A DNA stretch of 64,000 bases from Paremcibacter congregatus (lineage in GTDB: Bacteria > Pseudomonadota > Alphaproteobacteria > Sphingomonadales > Emcibacteraceae), in NCBI RefSeq assembly GCF_006385135.1, contig NZ_CP041025.1, positions 2,387,501 through 2,451,500 of the forward strand, in the 5' to 3' direction. Both the position numbers and the translations under genes were made by a program. The notes below the pieces were generated by a model, which searched no databases, was not told where the DNA came from, and saw only the letters and a list, made by a program, of their open reading frames with translations. This document shows, in pieces, positions 48,863 through 56,466 of the stretch. Every line of letters begins with the position of its first letter. The stretch's first letter is position 1.

Positions 48863-49922
48863 ATTCATCTATTTTCTGACCGACCCGCTTCTCAAATGCA
48901 TCCAATGCAATTCCCCCGTTAAGCCGCAGCCCCATCATAATCATTTCTTCCGCCTTCATCTGTGCGGACAGGGCCTCTTTCTGATCCGTAGCATGTCCCG
49001 CGGCAGCCACATTTTTCAACCATTTCTCCGGACTGCGGTCCTGGGTCAGGGCATAAAGCTCCCCCTCTATGGTCAGACGACCATGAGCGCCAGGCCCGAC
49101 GCCAATATAATCCTGATAGGTCCAATAGGCCAGATTATGCCGGCTTTCCTCGCCGGGGCGCGCATGATTGGACACTTCATAGGCCGGAAGACCATGGGCG
49201 TTACAAATCTGCTGCGTCAAATCATACATATCCGCCGCCACATCTTCTTCCGGCAGAATAAGGCGGCCCTTCTTATGGGCGTGATAGAAAGATGTGCCGC
49301 GTTCTATGGTCAGTTGATAGAGCGACAGATGTCCGGCGATATTGCTGTCGTCGACCAGAGCCAGCGCCTGTTTCAATTCCGTTTCCCATGCCGTCAGGGA
49401 CTGGCCCATACGGGCATAAATCAAATCAAAGCTCGACCTGGTGAAATATTTCTGGGACAGGGCGATGGCGTCTAATGCCTCTGAAACACTATGTTCCCGG
49501 CCAAGCGCCTTCAGGTCTTCATCCTGAAGCGCCTGAATGCCGAGCGAAACCCGATTAATCCCCGCAGCGGAAAAGTCTTTGAATTTTTGTGCTTCCACAC
49601 TGGTTGGGTTGGCTTCCAGAGTGATCTCGACTGCCCGGTCCACCGTCCACAATTGAGCGATGGTCGTCAGGACACGTTCCGTGGTGGTTGCTGCCATCAG
49701 GGACGGGGTGCCACCGCCAAAGAACACGCTGGTCACCTGTCGCGGGCCGGATAAGCCCCGATAATGGGTCAACTCACGGCACAGGGCGTCAGCCCAGGCC
49801 GTCTCGTCTATGCTGTCCCGCACATGACTGTTAAAATCACAGTAAGGGCATTTGGACAGGCAGAATGGCCAATGTACATAAATCGCCAGAGGCGCTATGG
49901 GAGTGTCAGGTAAAGCAGGCAT
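48711..49922 (-). CDS. hemW: Radical SAM family heme chaperone HemW
   Basis: A 403-residue radical SAM protein. The CX3CX2C cluster motif is in [15 protein letters not shown], and GGGTPSLM follows. HemW proteins bind haem and are no longer thought to be oxygen-independent coproporphyrinogen oxidases. The C-terminus [19 protein letters not shown] is the usual family end, so the gene is full-length although its last 152 bp overlap the convergent LpoA-like gene. The start overlaps the end of rdgB by 17 bp. Confidence 0.96.
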   Translation of the reverse strand: MPALPDTPIAPLAIYVHWPFCLSKCPYCDFNSHVRDSIDETAWADALCRELTHYRGLSGPRQVTSVFFGGGTPSLMAATTTERVLTTIAQLWTVDRAVEITLEANPTSVEAQKFKDFSAAGINRVSLGIQALQDEDLKALGREHSVSEALDAIALSQKYFTRSSFDLIYARMGQSLTAWETELKQALALVDDSNIAGHLSLYQLTIERGTSFYHAHKKGRLILPEEDVAADMYDLTQQICNAHGLPAYEVSNHARPGEESRHNLAYWTYQDYIGVGPGAHGRLTIEGELYALTQDRSPEKWLKNVAAAGHATDQKEALSAQMKAEEMIMMGLRLNGGIALDAFEKRVGQKIDEFIDSQYLERLFELDYMEKAAYQPAAQAQAHLGVTAQGMPLLNGLLGRLLA

Positions 49923-50535
49923 TGATTAATTTTCTAAAGGCATCGGCCCGATGGCTCATGCCATGTTTTTTGGCGGCCTCCATCTCGCCGAATGTCAGGG
50001 TTTCCCCGTCGGCCTGAAACATGGGATCATAGCCGAACCCCTGATCGCCACGGGTTGGCCAGACCAGCGTTCCGTAAACCCGACCTTCGAATGTTTCCAC
50101 ATGGCCTTCAGGATAATCGGCAGACGCCGGCCAGGCGAGCGACAGGGCGCAGGCGAAGTAAGCCGCCCGATCAGCATCTGTTTTTTCCAGCTCCCGCTGC
50201 AGTTTTTCCATACCATAGGGGAAATCGCGTTCCCCCGTTGCCGGATTGATCGCCCAGCGGGCCGAATGGATACCGGGTCGCCCGTCGAGCGCCGGCACCA
50301 CCAGTCCACTGTCATCGGCAAGCGCCATAAGGCCGGCCCGCGACGCCGCACTTTTCGCCTTCAGTTCGGCATTGGCGATAAAGGTCGCACCGTCTTCCAC
50401 GGGTTCCGGTAAATCAAGTTCCGCCGCCGAAAGGGTTTCCACCCCGAACGGCGCCAAAAGGTCCCCGATTTCCCTCACCTTGCCGGCATTATGGCTGGCG
50501 ACCACCAATTTCTCGCCGCTAAATTTTCGTGTCAT
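49906..50535 (-). CDS. rdgB: RdgB/HAM1 family non-canonical purine NTP pyrophosphatase
   Basis: A 209-residue housecleaning enzyme that hydrolyses dITP, XTP and ITP to monophosphates. Seen are the N-terminal [13 protein letters not shown], the catalytic region [21 protein letters not shown] and the C-terminal [15 protein letters not shown]. It lies 23 bp after rph and overlaps hemW, the conserved order rph-rdgB-hemW of alphaproteobacteria. Confidence 0.97.
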   Translation of the reverse strand: MTRKFSGEKLVVASHNAGKVREIGDLLAPFGVETLSAAELDLPEPVEDGATFIANAELKAKSAASRAGLMALADDSGLVVPALDGRPGIHSARWAINPATGERDFPYGMEKLQRELEKTDADRAAYFACALSLAWPASADYPEGHVETFEGRVYGTLVWPTRGDQGFGYDPMFQADGETLTFGEMEAAKKHGMSHRADAFRKLINACFT

Positions 50536-50558
50536 GTTGATGGTCCCTCTTCCGTATC

Positions 50559-51275
50559 TTAAAGGCCCAGGGCCTCATTCTGCAGTTTCACCAGCTGGTC
50601 CACACCAATACGCGCCAGACGCATCAGACGCAGAAATTCTTCTTCCGTGAAAGGATGCTCTTCGGCAGTCCCCTGAATCTCGACAATCCGCTTGTCGCCG
50701 GTAAGAACAAAATTGGCGTCGGTTTCCGCCACGCTGTCTTCATCATAATCCAGATCCAGCACCGGCTGACCTTTATAAATACCACAAGAAACCGCCGCCA
50801 GGGGCGACTTGATCGGCAAGCGGTCCAGCTTCCCTTCCGCAATCATTTTCTGGAAACACTGCACCATTGCCGCATAAGCGCCGGTGATTGATGCGGTGCG
50901 TGTTCCGCCATCGGCCTGAAGCACATCACAGTCCAGGCGAATCTGACGTTCCCCCAAGGCTTCCATATCGACAACGGCCCGCAGAGAACGTCCGATCAGA
51001 CGCTGAATTTCCTGGGTTCGGCCTGATTGCTTTCCCCGGGCTGCTTCCCGTCCCATACGGCTGTGGGTGGAACGTGGCAGCATGCCATATTCGGCTGTCA
51101 CCCAGCCCTTGCCCGTATCGCGCAGGAACGGAGGCGCCTTGTCTTCCAACGTCGCCGTACACAACACATGGGTGTCGCCAAACTTGATCAGGCATGAGCC
51201 TTCCGCATGTTTGGTAAAGCCCATCTCTAGAGTAACGTCGCGAAGTTGGTCTGCGGTACGGCCTGAAGGACGCAT
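50559..51275 (-). CDS. rph: Ribonuclease PH
   Basis: A 238-residue phosphorolytic 3'-5' exoribonuclease that trims tRNA 3' ends. It shows [14 protein letters not shown] at the start, [20 protein letters not shown], the phosphate-binding [18 protein letters not shown] and [21 protein letters not shown]. An AGGAG site stands eight bases before the ATG. It heads the rph-rdgB-hemW unit. Confidence 0.98.
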   Translation of the reverse strand: MRPSGRTADQLRDVTLEMGFTKHAEGSCLIKFGDTHVLCTATLEDKAPPFLRDTGKGWVTAEYGMLPRSTHSRMGREAARGKQSGRTQEIQRLIGRSLRAVVDMEALGERQIRLDCDVLQADGGTRTASITGAYAAMVQCFQKMIAEGKLDRLPIKSPLAAVSCGIYKGQPVLDLDYDEDSVAETDANFVLTGDKRIVEIQGTAEEHPFTEEEFLRLMRLARIGVDQLVKLQNEALGL

Positions 51276-51331
51276 ATTAAGTCTCCTGGTAAATCAAATT
51301 TTCTCTGCCCCCTTCTACAGCGTTGAGAAGG

Positions 51332-51520
51332 TCAAGGGAAGAAGATTTCCTCGATTTTCCGGTCAAACAATTTGGCCAGACTAAAGGCCAGCGGTAAACT
51401 CGGATCATACTTGCCGGTTTCGAGGGCGTTGATGGTTTGCCGTGAGACACCCAATACTTCCGCCAACTGGGCCTGTGACATTTTTCGTTCTGCTCTGAGA
51501 ACCCGTAATTTATTTTCCAA
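51332..51520 (-). CDS. XRE-family helix-turn-helix regulator
   Basis: A 62-residue single-domain Cro/CI-type regulator: MSQAQLAEVLGVSRQTINALE is the HTH (quoted in part: QLAEVLGVSRQTINALE), followed by PSLPLAFSLAKLFDRKIEEIF. The start is TTG at 51520, with a full AGGAGG eight bases upstream. It is the last gene of a three-gene cassette behind a membrane protein. Small regulators of this kind often repress their own operon together with a membrane partner. Its likely site is the palindrome at 52266-52275, but that is an inference. Confidence 0.9.
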   Translation of the reverse strand: MENKLRVLRAERKMSQAQLAEVLGVSRQTINALETGKYDPSLPLAFSLAKLFDRKIEEIFFP

Positions 51521-51595
51521 AGCAGTTTCCTCCTGGACAATTTGGCAAGAATTTCCCTATTGACCTGAGTAAATCCAGACGAACTTCAAAGAGGC

Positions 51596-52012
51596 CTATA
51601 GACATCCCCCGCCTCCATGCTTTCGACTTAAATAGGCATAGACCAGAAAATACACTGGACAGATCAATGAGGCGGCCAGGAATAAATCCGGGGCAGGAAT
51701 CCCCACAGAAATCAGTAACCCATAAGCAAATCCAATAAAATTAACAATCACCAGAGTAACGACTGCACTTTCCCCATGAAGTTTACGGATGAATTCATCT
51801 GAGCGTTGAATGAAACGAATAACGGCGCGAAAGACGAAAAATATTGGCACCAAAGGCGATAATGCAACGGGATATACCCATACACTCCCCTCAAGGTCAT
51901 CCTGCACCAAATTTAGGGTAAAAATCAGCACGACATAAATGACTATCGGTGGGAAGAATTCCTTAAAATATTGATTTTTATTACTTTTTTCTTTTGTTGT
52001 ATATTCTTTCAT
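51596..52012 (-). CDS. Integral membrane protein of unknown function, paired with an XRE regulator
   Basis: A 138-residue protein with four predicted helices (about 18-38, 45-65, 85-105 and 112-130). The pair of helices around an amphipathic PVALSPLVPIFFVFRAVIRFIQRSDEFIRK resembles small DUF-type membrane proteins that accompany XRE regulators in many bacteria. The ATG at 52012 has a strong GGAGG five to nine bases upstream. It ends with the odd GGGG tail KHGGGGCL. The gene is AT-rich compared with its neighbours. No function can be named. Confidence 0.8.
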   Translation of the reverse strand: MKEYTTKEKSNKNQYFKEFFPPIVIYVVLIFTLNLVQDDLEGSVWVYPVALSPLVPIFFVFRAVIRFIQRSDEFIRKLHGESAVVTLVIVNFIGFAYGLLISVGIPAPDLFLAASLICPVYFLVYAYLSRKHGGGGCL

Positions 52013-52053
52013 ATGCACCTCCTGCAATCTGTCCCTTAATCAAATTCAGAATT

Positions 52054-52191
52054 TTACAAAATTTTGAAGACAAGGAGCCCGAGAACACAAATAATAATTG
52101 TCGGCAGAACTCTTTTCACAAAATTCTTCATATTTCTTTTTTCACACTCAATTACTCTGCTCATCATTTTGTTATGAACTGTCGTCATCAT
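52054..52191 (-). CDS. Predicted 45-residue single-pass membrane peptide
   Basis: A 45-codon ORF, too short for ordinary gene calls, that reads MMTTVHNKMMSRVIECEKRN followed by a basic NFVKRVLP and a C-terminal hydrophobic segment TIIICVLGLLVFKIL. The AAAGGAG site four bases before the ATG is near-perfect. It precedes the membrane protein and the XRE gene in the same direction, 41 bp from the next start, so it looks like the first gene of that cassette. The fold is a cytoplasmic-in, C-terminal single helix by prediction. A toxin-like or regulatory membrane peptide is one possibility; nothing more can be supported. Confidence 0.65.
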   Translation of the reverse strand: MMTTVHNKMMSRVIECEKRNMKNFVKRVLPTIIICVLGLLVFKIL

Positions 52192-52201
52192 ATTTCTCCT
52201 T

Positions 52202-52267
52202 TATAAATTCAGATTGATTAAAATTGTCAACCTTCCTTTACATTACATGCAAAAATATAAATGTCAA
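52202..52267 (-). promoter_or_regulatory. Two tandem promoter candidates for the membrane-peptide/XRE cassette
   Basis: On the minus strand: TTGACA (52262-52267), 16 bp, TAATGT (52240-52245); and TTGACA (52225-52230), 17 bp, TTTATA (52202-52207). The second would start almost at the ribosome binding site, so the first is more likely to drive translation with a leader. The -35 of the first overlaps the palindrome at 52266-52275. Confidence 0.5.
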
Positions 52268-52275
52268 GTATACTT
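52266..52275. promoter_or_regulatory. Palindromic operator candidate AAGTATACTT
   Basis: A perfect 10-bp palindrome that overlaps the -35 of the cassette promoter (minus strand) and is 6 bp from the -35 of hrcA (plus strand). It is a good place for a repressor such as the XRE protein encoded two genes on. Binding is inferred, not shown. Confidence 0.5.
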
Positions 52276-52281
52276 AACATT

Positions 52282-52310
52282 TTGACAACATAACTTTCCA
52301 TATATTTATT
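52282..52310 (+). promoter_or_regulatory. Candidate promoter of hrcA-grpE
   Basis: TTGACA (52282-52287), 17 bp, TTTATT (52305-52310). The -35 is consensus, the -10 is weak but lies in an A/T-rich run. No CIRCE repeat is present. The start of hrcA is about 50 bp downstream of the probable transcription start. Confidence 0.5.
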
Positions 52311-52366
52311 TTTCACCCTCACATTGAATTTGCCGCCACCTACCATTACATTTGGGTTTAGGAAAA

Positions 52367-53419
52367 ATGTTGATAGAAGAATTAAACCAGCGGTCCCGGA
52401 CCATATTCCGGCAGATTGTGGACACCTATATTCTGACGGGTGAGCCAGTGGGATCGCGCACCCTGTCGCAACAGCTTGCCGACCCCCTGTCCCCCGCCAG
52501 CATACGCCACGTTATGGCCGACCTGGAAGACAGTGGTCTCGTTTATGCCCCCCATAAATCAGCCGGGCGCATTCCCACCCAAAGCGGCTTGAGGCTTTTT
52601 GTTGATGGTATGCTGGAAATGGGGAACCTGACCAAGGAAGAACGCACCAACATCCGTTTGCAGTGTCAGGAAAGTGGCAAAAATGTAGAGGACATGCTAA
52701 CCCGGGCGACCAGCCTTTTATCCGGCCTGTCCCATTGCGCCAGCCTGGTGATCGCCCCTAAAAATGACCTGCCCCTGAAACATATTGAATTCGTCTATCT
52801 TAATCCCACTCAGGCGCTTGTGGTTCTGGTCAGTGAAAACGATGATGTGGAAAACCGCGTCATTACCATTCCCCTGGGCCTTACCCCGGCAGCTCTCACC
52901 CAGGCGGGAAATTATCTTAATGCAAGACTTGTTGGACGGACCTTCGCCCAGGCGCGTGAGCAAATTCTCAAAGAACTCGACAATCAGCAGGCCGAACTGG
53001 ACAGTCTGACCCAATCTTTGGTGGCGCAAGGTCTGGCTGTATGGGCTGGCGAACAGGATAAGACCTTCAACGGCGCCCATGAACATCTGATCATCCGTGG
53101 CCAGGCCAACCTGCTTGAGGATATGACCGCCATTCAGGACCTGGAAAGGGTCCGTCGTCTGTTCCGGGACCTGGAGTCTAAAAAGGACCTGATCAAGCTG
53201 CTGACCAATGCCCGCGCGGCGGAAGGTGTAAGAATTTTTATCGGTTCGGAAAATAATCTCTTTTCCCTGTCCGATTCTTCTGTTATCGCTTCCCCCTATA
53301 TGGATGGCAATAACAATATCCTGGGTGTAATAGGGGTCATCGGGCCGACGCGCCTTGATTATGCCCGTATCATTCCTTTGGTGGATTATACGGCGAAAGT
53401 AATCGGTAAGATCTTGTAA
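52367..53419 (+). CDS. hrcA: Heat-inducible transcriptional repressor HrcA
   Basis: A 350-residue repressor of chaperonin genes that binds the CIRCE element. The winged-helix N-terminus is TIFRQIVDTYILTGEPVGSR followed by SPASIRHVMADLEDSGLVY; the C-terminal part is the HrcA GAF-like dimer domain (LGVIGVIGPTRLDYARIIPLVDYTAKVIG region). The ATG at 52367 has AGGA four bases upstream; an in-frame TTG at 52352 was rejected. It is followed by grpE, the usual alphaproteobacterial pair. Confidence 0.97.
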   Translation: MLIEELNQRSRTIFRQIVDTYILTGEPVGSRTLSQQLADPLSPASIRHVMADLEDSGLVYAPHKSAGRIPTQSGLRLFVDGMLEMGNLTKEERTNIRLQCQESGKNVEDMLTRATSLLSGLSHCASLVIAPKNDLPLKHIEFVYLNPTQALVVLVSENDDVENRVITIPLGLTPAALTQAGNYLNARLVGRTFAQAREQILKELDNQQAELDSLTQSLVAQGLAVWAGEQDKTFNGAHEHLIIRGQANLLEDMTAIQDLERVRRLFRDLESKKDLIKLLTNARAAEGVRIFIGSENNLFSLSDSSVIASPYMDGNNNILGVIGVIGPTRLDYARIIPLVDYTAKVIGKIL

Positions 53420-53475
53420 CATCAGGGTAAATGGTAATATATAGCTAGTAATTTGAAAGACCGAGAGACAAATAC

Positions 53476-54111
53476 ATGACGGAACATAGCGAAAAAAACG
53501 ATAAGCCGACAGAAAATGCGGACGTAACATCTGACAATGACGCCTCGACAACGGAGGCCTCCGAAGCCGCTGAGACTGCCGAAACAGCCGCGCCGGCAAA
53601 TGACGCGGATGCCCTCGCTACGGCGCAGGCTGAAATTTCCGACCTGAAGGATAAGTTGCTGCGGGCGGTTGCGGAAACCGAGAATATTCGTCGGCGTTCC
53701 GAACGGGAAAAGACAGATGCCGCCAATTATGCCATCACCGCCTTTGCCCGCGACCTTCTGGGCGTCGGAGACAATCTGCGTCGGGCATTGGACTCCATCC
53801 CGGAAGAGGCTGATCTCGGTGAAAATGCAAAGAATCTGGTCGAAGGCATCGAAATGACAGAGCGGGAATTGCTGAACATGCTTGAGCGCCACAAGATCAA
53901 GAAGATTGATCCTAAAGGCGAGAAATTCAGCCATGACCTTCATCAGGCTCTGTTTGAAGTTCCCGATACCGGTGAAGAAGATGGCACCATTGTACAGGTA
54001 ATGCAGGTAGGTTATGTGATCAAAGACCGCCTGTTGCGTCCCGCCATGGTGGGGGTTGCCAAAGGCGGCAACAAAAAAGAACCTATGGAACATGTAGACA
54101 CCAAAGTCTAA
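53476..54111 (+). CDS. grpE: Nucleotide exchange factor GrpE
   Basis: A 211-residue DnaK cochaperone that releases ADP. An acidic Ala/Glu/Thr-rich N-terminal arm (residues 1-50) precedes the coiled-coil with ISDLKDKLLRAVAETENIRRR and the beta domain with VMQVGYVIKDRLLRPAMVGVAKGG. Length is normal for the class. It is 56 bp after hrcA, and a strong terminator follows 22 bp after the stop. Confidence 0.97.
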   Translation: MTEHSEKNDKPTENADVTSDNDASTTEASEAAETAETAAPANDADALATAQAEISDLKDKLLRAVAETENIRRRSEREKTDAANYAITAFARDLLGVGDNLRRALDSIPEEADLGENAKNLVEGIEMTERELLNMLERHKIKKIDPKGEKFSHDLHQALFEVPDTGEEDGTIVQVMQVGYVIKDRLLRPAMVGVAKGGNKKEPMEHVDTKV

Positions 54112-54133
54112 AAAAATTCCCCTGCAGAAAAAA

Positions 54134-54161
54134 ACCGGTGCCTTCACGCACCGGTTTTTTT
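54134..54161 (+). terminator. Terminator of hrcA-grpE
   Basis: Stem ACCGGTGC (54134-54141) with GCACCGGT (54148-54155), a 6-base loop and seven T from 54155 to 54161. It is 22 bp after the grpE stop. Confidence 0.9.
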
Positions 54162-54288
54162 AATGGAGATCAGCCAATAAATAGGAATAAATTTAGCACC
54201 ATCTACATATTAACCTTCTAATAAGCTTAAAACATTAGTATAGATTAAAGTAAATAGTGCATAAATAATTATAAGAGTCCCGCCAGAT

Positions 54289-56316
54289 ATGTGGAAAGTC
54301 TGTCTTTTTTCTCTTTACCTGCTACATTCCTTAAACGGCATTGATCAAGCCCTTTGGGCCGCGCCAACGTCCGAAACCACATCGGCATCCTTTTCCGCTT
54401 CGCAACTTGAATCACTCAAGAAAATGGTCGATTCCAATCCAAAAAAAGCTTATGCCGATGCAGCACTCATTATGGATACCCAGCGGCTCTCCTTAGATCC
54501 GGAAGAAAAAATAGCCCTCATCGGCATTCAATCCATGGCGCGCACCCGTCAGGGGCATTTCAGATTTGCATTGGAACGCGCAGAAGCAGCACAAAAACTA
54601 ATCACCGAAAAACAACAGGTATCTCCGGTCACGCAAGCTTATATCTACACGGCGATCGGGCACAGCCAGGAAGGCCTTGGCCACATTCCCGAAGCCATGC
54701 GGTCCTACCAGAAAGCCCATGAACACTACAGCAAAGCATCTCATCAACATGGTATGGCGGCCTCACGCATTGATATTGCAAGCCTTTTTGTCAGCGCAAA
54801 ACTTTATGACAAAGCCATAGAATCCTATAAAAATGCTCTCGTCCTGATAGACCCGAAAGAAGATTCTTTTCTCTATAGCCGGATATTGAATAATCTGGCC
54901 TTTACCTTGAAAGAAAACGGTACGCCCGAAAAAGCCCTTCCCCACCTTGCTCTCGCGCGACAACTATCCACGAATATAAATGAAACGCTATTGCTGGCCT
55001 ATCTCAATTCGAATACCGGTGAGGCCTATTATCATATGGGGCAATATGAACTCGCGGAGAAATTCCTCAACCTCGCCATGAAAGAAGCCGTTGATCGTGA
55101 TCTGGAAAGCTTATCCACAGCCGTCAACCATTACCTTGGACTCATTAAATTTTCTCAGGGAAAGCATTCTGAATCCCAGTCTTTTACGGACCGCGCTCTA
55201 AAAAACGCTCTTAAATTCGACGACATAGAAAGTCTTTCCAAACTCTATGACCTGAAAGCAAAACTGGCTTACACCCGGGAAAACTATAAAGATGCGTTGA
55301 TGTTTCGCGATATGAGGGACAAATATGAAGATGAACTCGCCAGTCAGAATACCGTTACAGCATTATCATTGTTACAGGCAGACTATACCCTGAAAGAAAG
55401 ACAGCAACAAATTACCTTGTTACAACAGGACAATGAAATTCAGCGTCTCTCCCTGCAGGACGAAAGATACCTTAGATTTCTCGGGGGCGGCCTGGTGATC
55501 ATTCTCTGCATCAGTGTTGGCGCCCTGCTCTATACGGTGCGGATCAAAACCACCGCCTCAAAATTGGCTCTCTCTCGGGAAAAAGATCTTCGAAACGCCA
55601 AAGTCGCCGCCGAGAAGGCCAATATCGCAAAGTCTCAGTTTCTCTCCTATATGAGCCATGAATTACGCACACCACTTAACGCAGTCATCGGCTTTTCTGA
55701 ATCGTTACGGCTTAAAATATTTGGCACCTTAAACGAAAGGCAGTTGGAATACGTTGAGCATATCCATCAAAGCGGTACTTTGCTGCTCAAACTAATCAAT
55801 GATCTTTTGCACCTTTCAAAAATTGAAGCAGGCGCCATTGAGCTTGATTTGCAGAAGTGTGATTTGCGGAAACTGGTTGTTGATATTGTTCCCACTGTCG
55901 ACCACCTGCTCAAAAATAATGATATCAATTTACATATGGAGACTTTGCCCCATGATTTACCCCCTGTCTATGTTGACAAGATTCGCATGGATCAAATACT
56001 CCTCAACTTGATATCAAACGCCATTAAATACGGCCGCGAAGGCGGAAATGTCTGGCTGTCCATTGAAAAAACAAGCCCTGAAAGAATAAGGGTAAATGTA
56101 AAGGATGACGGATTGGGAATAGCGGCAGACCAATTTGAAAATGTCTTTATCCCTTTCAACCGTGCCGGCAAGGAAGAATCCGGCATTGAAGGCACCGGCG
56201 CCGGATTGTCAATTGTTAAAGCATTGATAGAAGCCATGAGAGGCACCATCGGATTTGAAAGTATTTTCAACGAAGGTTCAAACTTCTGGATTGATGTTCC
56301 TGTTGCAGACCTGTGA
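54289..56316 (+). CDS. TPR-containing membrane sensor histidine kinase
   Basis: A 675-residue kinase. A signal-like N-terminus (residues 1-25) is followed by a long region of tetratricopeptide repeats (about 40-370; e.g. AYIYTAIGHSQEGLGHIPEA), a short coiled-coil and one membrane helix (about 396-418). The kinase core has the phospho-acceptor His457 in SHELRTPLNAVIGF, the N-box LNLISNAIKYG near 575, DDGLGIA and GTGAGLSIVKAL. With a signal and one helix, the TPR region should be periplasmic. There is no receiver domain. Codon use and A/T content are higher than in flanking core genes. The signal and partner are unknown. Confidence 0.9.
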   Translation: MWKVCLFSLYLLHSLNGIDQALWAAPTSETTSASFSASQLESLKKMVDSNPKKAYADAALIMDTQRLSLDPEEKIALIGIQSMARTRQGHFRFALERAEAAQKLITEKQQVSPVTQAYIYTAIGHSQEGLGHIPEAMRSYQKAHEHYSKASHQHGMAASRIDIASLFVSAKLYDKAIESYKNALVLIDPKEDSFLYSRILNNLAFTLKENGTPEKALPHLALARQLSTNINETLLLAYLNSNTGEAYYHMGQYELAEKFLNLAMKEAVDRDLESLSTAVNHYLGLIKFSQGKHSESQSFTDRALKNALKFDDIESLSKLYDLKAKLAYTRENYKDALMFRDMRDKYEDELASQNTVTALSLLQADYTLKERQQQITLLQQDNEIQRLSLQDERYLRFLGGGLVIILCISVGALLYTVRIKTTASKLALSREKDLRNAKVAAEKANIAKSQFLSYMSHELRTPLNAVIGFSESLRLKIFGTLNERQLEYVEHIHQSGTLLLKLINDLLHLSKIEAGAIELDLQKCDLRKLVVDIVPTVDHLLKNNDINLHMETLPHDLPPVYVDKIRMDQILLNLISNAIKYGREGGNVWLSIEKTSPERIRVNVKDDGLGIAADQFENVFIPFNRAGKEESGIEGTGAGLSIVKALIEAMRGTIGFESIFNEGSNFWIDVPVADL

Positions 56317-56409
56317 ATAAAACATTCATTATAGTTTCAACGTAAAAACAACTAACCGCATACAGAAACTAGCTAAATATTAATATTTTAACTTTATAAA
56401 TTAAATATA

Positions 56410-56453
56410 CCTAATATTAGGAAGGTCGCCCTGGCGGAAAATACCGATCGGTG
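56410..56453 (+). other. Dyad-rich leader of the hybrid kinase gene
   Basis: Three short dyads lie just before the ribosome binding site: CCTAATATTAGG (56410-56421), CGCC-CT-GGCG (56427-56436) and ACCGATCGGT (56444-56453). They could form small hairpins in the mRNA or bind a regulator. The GTG start follows 14 bases after the last dyad. Confidence 0.4.
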
Positions 56454-56466
56454 TTAAGGAGTATGA

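Noticed and set aside
52192-52366. CIRCE element before hrcA
   Set aside because: No TTAGCACTC or GAGTGCTAA half-site was found by eye in the hrcA upstream region.
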